A stretch of 25,357 nt of DNA from Deinococcus sedimenti. GTDB lineage: Bacteria > Deinococcota > Deinococci > Deinococcales > Deinococcaceae. A model generated the notes under the pieces. The model saw only the letters and a list, made by a program, of their open reading frames with translations, was not told where the DNA came from and did not search any database. The stretch lies in contig NZ_BMQN01000027.1 in assembly GCF_014648135.1 (NCBI RefSeq), forward strand, positions 1-25,357, read 5' to 3'. How positions within the stretch are numbered: the first letter of the stretch is position 1; each line of letters starts with the position of its first letter. Made by a program: the position numbers and the translations under genes. Positions 22,188 to 25,357 of the stretch are shown here, in pieces.

Positions 22188-25001
22188 TCAGTGCCGCACC
22201 GGACGGTCGCGGCGCCACGCGTCCACCTGCTGGGCACTCATCGGCCGCGCGTGGAGGTACCCCTGCGCCCGCTCGCAGCCCAGGTCCAGCAGCAGGTCCT
22301 GCTGCTCCTGCGTCTCCACGCCCTCCGCGATCACGTGCAGGCCCAGCGCCTGCCCCAACCCGATCACGGCACTCAGAACCGTGTGCACGGGCTTTTCCGG
22401 CGTCGGCATGAAGGACCGGTCGATTTTCAACGTGTCGATCGGGAACGCCTGCAGGTAACTCAGGCTGGAGTACCCCGTCCCGAAATCATCCAGGGACAGG
22501 TGCACACCCAGCCCCTTGAGGTCCGCCAGCATCTGTCCCACGCGCGACACGTCATGCAGCAGCAGGCTCTCCGTGACCTCCAGTTCCAGCAGGTGCGGGG
22601 CGAGCCCGCTGGCCGCCAGCACGTCCCGGACCGTTCTCGCGAATCCCGGCGCGGCGAACTGCACCGCGGACACGTTCACCGCCACCCGCACCGGCTGCCC
22701 GGCCTGTTCCCACTGCCGGGCCTGCCGGACGGCCTCCCGCAGGACCCAGGTGCCCAGGGGCATCATCACGCCGGAGCGCTCTGCCAGCGGAACGAAGACC
22801 CCCGGGGACACCACCCGGCCGTCCGGCATCGTCCAGCGCAGCAGCGCCTCGACGCCCACGAGGCCACCCGTGCGGGCGTTCACCTGAGGCTGGTACGCCA
22901 GGTGCAGCTGCTCGCCCTGCACGGCGAGTTTCAGCGCGGCCGTCAGGGACTGCTGATCCCGGAGCTGCTCGTTGAGCGGCGCGTCGAAAAACCGCAGGCA
23001 ATTGCGGCCGTCCGCTTTCGCCCGGTACATGGCCGCGTCCGCGTGCCGGATCAGCTCTTCGGCGTCACCGCCGTCCTGCGGGTAGATGGCCACGCCCACA
23101 CTGCTCGTGATGGTGACCGAGTGATCGTCCAGCTGAAACGGCCGCGTCAGTGTGCGCAGCAGGCGCTCTCCCACGGCCTGCACCTCGGGCGCGGTGAGCG
23201 GCTCGGGCAGCAGGATCAGGAATTCGTCCCCGCCCTGCCGGGCGATCACGTCCGACCCGCGCACCTCCTGCTGCAGCCGGGCGGCCACCTGCCGCAGCAG
23301 CTCGTCGCCCAGCGCGTGCCCGAGCGTGTCGTTCACCTGCTTGAACTCGTCCAGGTCCACGAACATCACCGCGAACGACTGTTCCGTCCGGGCGGCCTGC
23401 GCGACCGCGCCGGACAGGTGCTCGAGGAGCGTCGTCCGGTTCGGCAGTCCCGTCAGGTGATCGTGACGCGCGAGGTGACTCATCCGCCGCGCCAGCTGCT
23501 GCTTTTCCGTCACGTCATGAAAGACGATCACGCCCCCGAGCAGATCTCCGCTCGGTCCGAAGATCGGCGCGGCAGAATCCTCGATGTGCGAGACCGCGCC
23601 CAGGCGACTGCGCACCGTCGCCTCCGAGGACAGGCCCACCACCGTGCGGTCCCGCAGCGCCACCCGCAGTGGATTGAGGACCGCGCGGTTCTGACGCGGA
23701 TCCACGAGGGGCAGCACCGTCTCCACCGTGCGGCCCAGCGCCTCCTCGATGCGCCAGCCCGTCAGGCGCTGAGCGACCGGGTTCATGAACGTCACCCGTC
23801 CATCCGGGTTGGTGGTAATCACGCCGTCCCCGATGGAATCCAACGTGATGCGCGCCAGTTCCCGCTGCTCCTCCAGGTCCTGCTGCGTGCGGCGGAAGGT
23901 GGTGATGTCCGTGCCCAGAACGTAGAATCCGCGCACGGTCCGCCCGCGCGTGTCGGGGATGTACTGCACGTGCGTGTCCATCACCCGGCCGTCCGCGGTG
24001 GTGTGCCGCCGCTCGAACGACTGCGGTTCGCCGCGCAGGACCCGTTCGATGAACGGCCGGTTGCGCTGATAGGTATCCTCGCCGATCACTTCGCTGATGT
24101 GCCGTCCCCGCAGGACGTCCGGCCGCTTGCCGTACCAGTCGAAGTACCGCTGATTCCCGAACCGGTTGTGCAGGTTCGCGTCCCAGTACCCCACCACGCC
24201 CGGCAGGTGATCGAGCAGCACCTGCAGGTCCTGCTGGGTCTGCATCCGCTCCTCCATGTCCGACAGCGTCCCGGCCAGCCGTGCGGGCCGCCCGGCCGCG
24301 TCCCGGCTCACGACGCGGCCCCGCAGGGCCCGCCACGCCCAGTGCCCATCAGGCCGCAGCACGCGGTGCACGGCGTCCAGTTTCGGGCGCGTGCCGGTCA
24401 GGTGTTCGCGCACCTGCGCCCGCACGGCCGGCCGGTCATCCGGATGCAGGTGCCGCCACCACCAGCGCAGCGTCACGGTCCGCGCCGTGGGGTCATGCGC
24501 CATCAGGGCCGTCCAGCGGTCGGTCACCTGGACGGCAGGCTCCCCGACGCGCCAGTTCCACACGCCGTCCTCGGTCGCCTGGACGGCCACGTTGAGCTGC
24601 TCACTCAGTGTCCGGACCTGCTCCGTCTGGGCGCGCTCCTGCGTGACATCCCGCGCCTGGGTCACGAAGAAGGCCGGGCGGCCTTCGGCGTCCGTCACCG
24701 CCGCGACGTACACGTCCACCCAGATCACGCCGCCCGTGCGGGGCAGGTACCGCTTGACGACCGCGTAGTCATGCCGGACGCCTTCTCTGAGATCGGTCAG
24801 CGCCACCTGGTCGGCAGAGACGTCGTCCGGGTGCGTGAACTGCTGAAAACTCTGCCCCGGGAGGTCCTGGGCGGGAACACCCAGCATGCCTGCCAGGGCC
24901 TCGTTGACGGTGACGAATCGGCCGTCCAGTCCGACAAGGGCCATGCCCTGCCGGGCGTGCTGGAAGACGACGTCGAACATTTTCGCGTGATGTTCAGGCA
25001 T
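22188..25001 (-). CDS. PAS-PAS-PAS-PAS-GGDEF-EAL c-di-GMP protein
   Basis: 937 aa from ATG 25001, chosen because AGGAG lies 9 bases upstream; a GTG at 25106 would add 35 residues but has no well-placed ribosome site. Four PAS-type domains span about 5-125, 135-250, 258-372 and 380-500, the last with GDGVITTNPDGRVTFMNP and LTGW. The GGDEF domain (505-670) has HDHLTGLPNR, FVDLDEFKQVND, the inhibitory RGSD site at 581-584 and intact GGDEF at 590-594. The EAL domain (685-930) has EALLRW at 718-723, NVSAVQF, ELEVTES, DDFGTGYSS at 838-846, KIDRSF and IAEGVET. Both active sites look intact, so it could make or break c-di-GMP; which dominates cannot be read from sequence. There is no membrane segment, so it is probably cytoplasmic, with PAS domains sensing small ligands or redox state. 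Confidence 0.93.
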   Translation of the reverse strand: MPEHHAKMFDVVFQHARQGMALVGLDGRFVTVNEALAGMLGVPAQDLPGQSFQQFTHPDDVSADQVALTDLREGVRHDYAVVKRYLPRTGGVIWVDVYVAAVTDAEGRPAFFVTQARDVTQERAQTEQVRTLSEQLNVAVQATEDGVWNWRVGEPAVQVTDRWTALMAHDPTARTVTLRWWWRHLHPDDRPAVRAQVREHLTGTRPKLDAVHRVLRPDGHWAWRALRGRVVSRDAAGRPARLAGTLSDMEERMQTQQDLQVLLDHLPGVVGYWDANLHNRFGNQRYFDWYGKRPDVLRGRHISEVIGEDTYQRNRPFIERVLRGEPQSFERRHTTADGRVMDTHVQYIPDTRGRTVRGFYVLGTDITTFRRTQQDLEEQRELARITLDSIGDGVITTNPDGRVTFMNPVAQRLTGWRIEEALGRTVETVLPLVDPRQNRAVLNPLRVALRDRTVVGLSSEATVRSRLGAVSHIEDSAAPIFGPSGDLLGGVIVFHDVTEKQQLARRMSHLARHDHLTGLPNRTTLLEHLSGAVAQAARTEQSFAVMFVDLDEFKQVNDTLGHALGDELLRQVAARLQQEVRGSDVIARQGGDEFLILLPEPLTAPEVQAVGERLLRTLTRPFQLDDHSVTITSSVGVAIYPQDGGDAEELIRHADAAMYRAKADGRNCLRFFDAPLNEQLRDQQSLTAALKLAVQGEQLHLAYQPQVNARTGGLVGVEALLRWTMPDGRVVSPGVFVPLAERSGVMMPLGTWVLREAVRQARQWEQAGQPVRVAVNVSAVQFAAPGFARTVRDVLAASGLAPHLLELEVTESLLLHDVSRVGQMLADLKGLGVHLSLDDFGTGYSSLSYLQAFPIDTLKIDRSFMPTPEKPVHTVLSAVIGLGQALGLHVIAEGVETQEQQDLLLDLGCERAQGYLHARPMSAQQVDAWRRDRPVRH

Positions 25002-25010
25002 GCGGGCAGG

Positions 25011-25015
25011 CTCCT
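25011..25015 (-). promoter_or_regulatory. Ribosome binding site deciding the 25001 start
   Basis: AGGAG on the minus strand, 9 bases before ATG 25001. The longer GTG start at 25106 has only GGGAGG about 14 bases away, which is too distant. Confidence 0.6.
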
Positions 25016-25150
25016 GGGGCACAGATGCAAATTGAGAAGACGACTGGACGGCGAGTTTCGTTTCGAGGGAGTGAGGTCCAGAGTACCCGGAGTGAGCCGC
25101 GCGCACTGTTCACTGCTTGCCTCCCGACTCCTGGCCACCGGGGGTGCCCC

Positions 25151-25174
25151 CGTCCAGATCCGGTCCTCTGGACG
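25151..25174 (-). terminator. 8-bp hairpin downstream of the right-edge gene
   Basis: CGTCCAGA pairs with TCTGGACG across an 8-base loop, about 105 bases past the stop at 25280. A G+C hairpin (CGGGGG/CCCCCG, 25139-25152) lies next to it. Together they may end the transcript before the GGDEF-EAL promoter. No U-tract. Confidence 0.35.
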
Positions 25175-25279
25175 GCATCTGTGGATCAGGAGAGGGTCGG
25201 CAACCGAGTTCCCCCGTCTCGCCTCAGCCGCGGGACGGTCCCGGCAGACGCCGCGCCCCCGGCGCTGGGCGGTGGTCGC

Positions 25280-25357
25280 TCATGCCGCCTGCCGCCGCAG
25301 GGCGTGCCCGATCGTCCGGGCGGCCACGTCCAGCAGCGCCCGGTCCTGCGCCCGCCA
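25280..25357 (-). CDS. C-terminal end of a GAF-domain protein (5' part beyond window)
   Basis: An open minus-strand frame enters from the right edge and ends at TGA 25280-25282, giving 25 residues. They match the end of the second GAF domain of the diguanylate cyclase at 16571-18073 at 19 of 25 positions (shared DRALL, ART, GHALRRQA). In the cyclase a GGDEF domain follows directly, but here the protein stops, so this one lacks a C-terminal GGDEF. It is too short for further assignment; the rest of the protein could be a GAF-only sensor. Confidence 0.65.
   Translation of the reverse strand, partial: WRAQDRALLDVAARTIGHALRRQAA

Overview
The window is about 70% G+C over most of its length and looks like Deinococcus or a close relative. 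This rests on the large set of secreted DUF11-type proteins next to outer-membrane beta-barrel proteins, the abundance of GAF/PAS/GGDEF/EAL/HD-GYP signalling proteins, a DesK/DesR-like two-component pair, and one apparently leaderless start. The genus is an inference from gene content and composition; there is no rRNA or other phylogenetic marker here. I see no tRNA, rRNA, CRISPR array, transposase or phage gene.

Positions 1-14796 form a block of cell-surface genes, all on the minus strand. In transcription order they are: (i) a 160-aa secreted protein followed by a 520-aa DUF11 protein; (ii) a 473-aa DUF11 paralogue; (iii) a tightly coupled trio, made of a DUF11/SdrD_B-like protein (594 aa), a large outer-membrane barrel protein (1056 aa) and a propeller-plus-DUF11 secreted protein (563 aa); (iv) a second barrel protein (about 477 aa) followed by a PKD-repeat protein that runs off the left edge. 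All have signal peptides, apart from some doubt about the exact start of the second barrel protein. Hairpins without U-tracts follow several of these units.

Positions 15299-18073 carry two plus-strand genes for cyclic-di-GMP turnover: a GAF/HD-GYP phosphodiesterase and a GAF-GAF-GGDEF diguanylate cyclase. A long gene-free stretch (18074-18837) follows, with hairpins and two copies of a dispersed repeat. Positions 18838-21459 (minus) are a compact four-gene operon: unknown 161-aa protein, small barrel-like secreted protein, DesK-like histidine kinase, DesR-like response regulator, with start/stop overlaps. A second gene-free stretch (21460-22187) holds a likely operator, a 14-bp hairpin and a third repeat copy. 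Positions 22188-25001 (minus) encode a four-PAS GGDEF-EAL protein. The right edge has the last 25 residues of another protein that closely match the second GAF domain of the diguanylate cyclase.

The simplest functional reading is an envelope locus (secreted Ig-like repeat proteins plus outer-membrane barrels) beside c-di-GMP enzymes and an envelope-associated two-component system. A regulatory link between them is inference only. The most unusual signals are the dispersed intergenic repeat family, the base-composition break inside the 563-aa gene at its domain boundary, and the kinase operon that includes a barrel-like protein.
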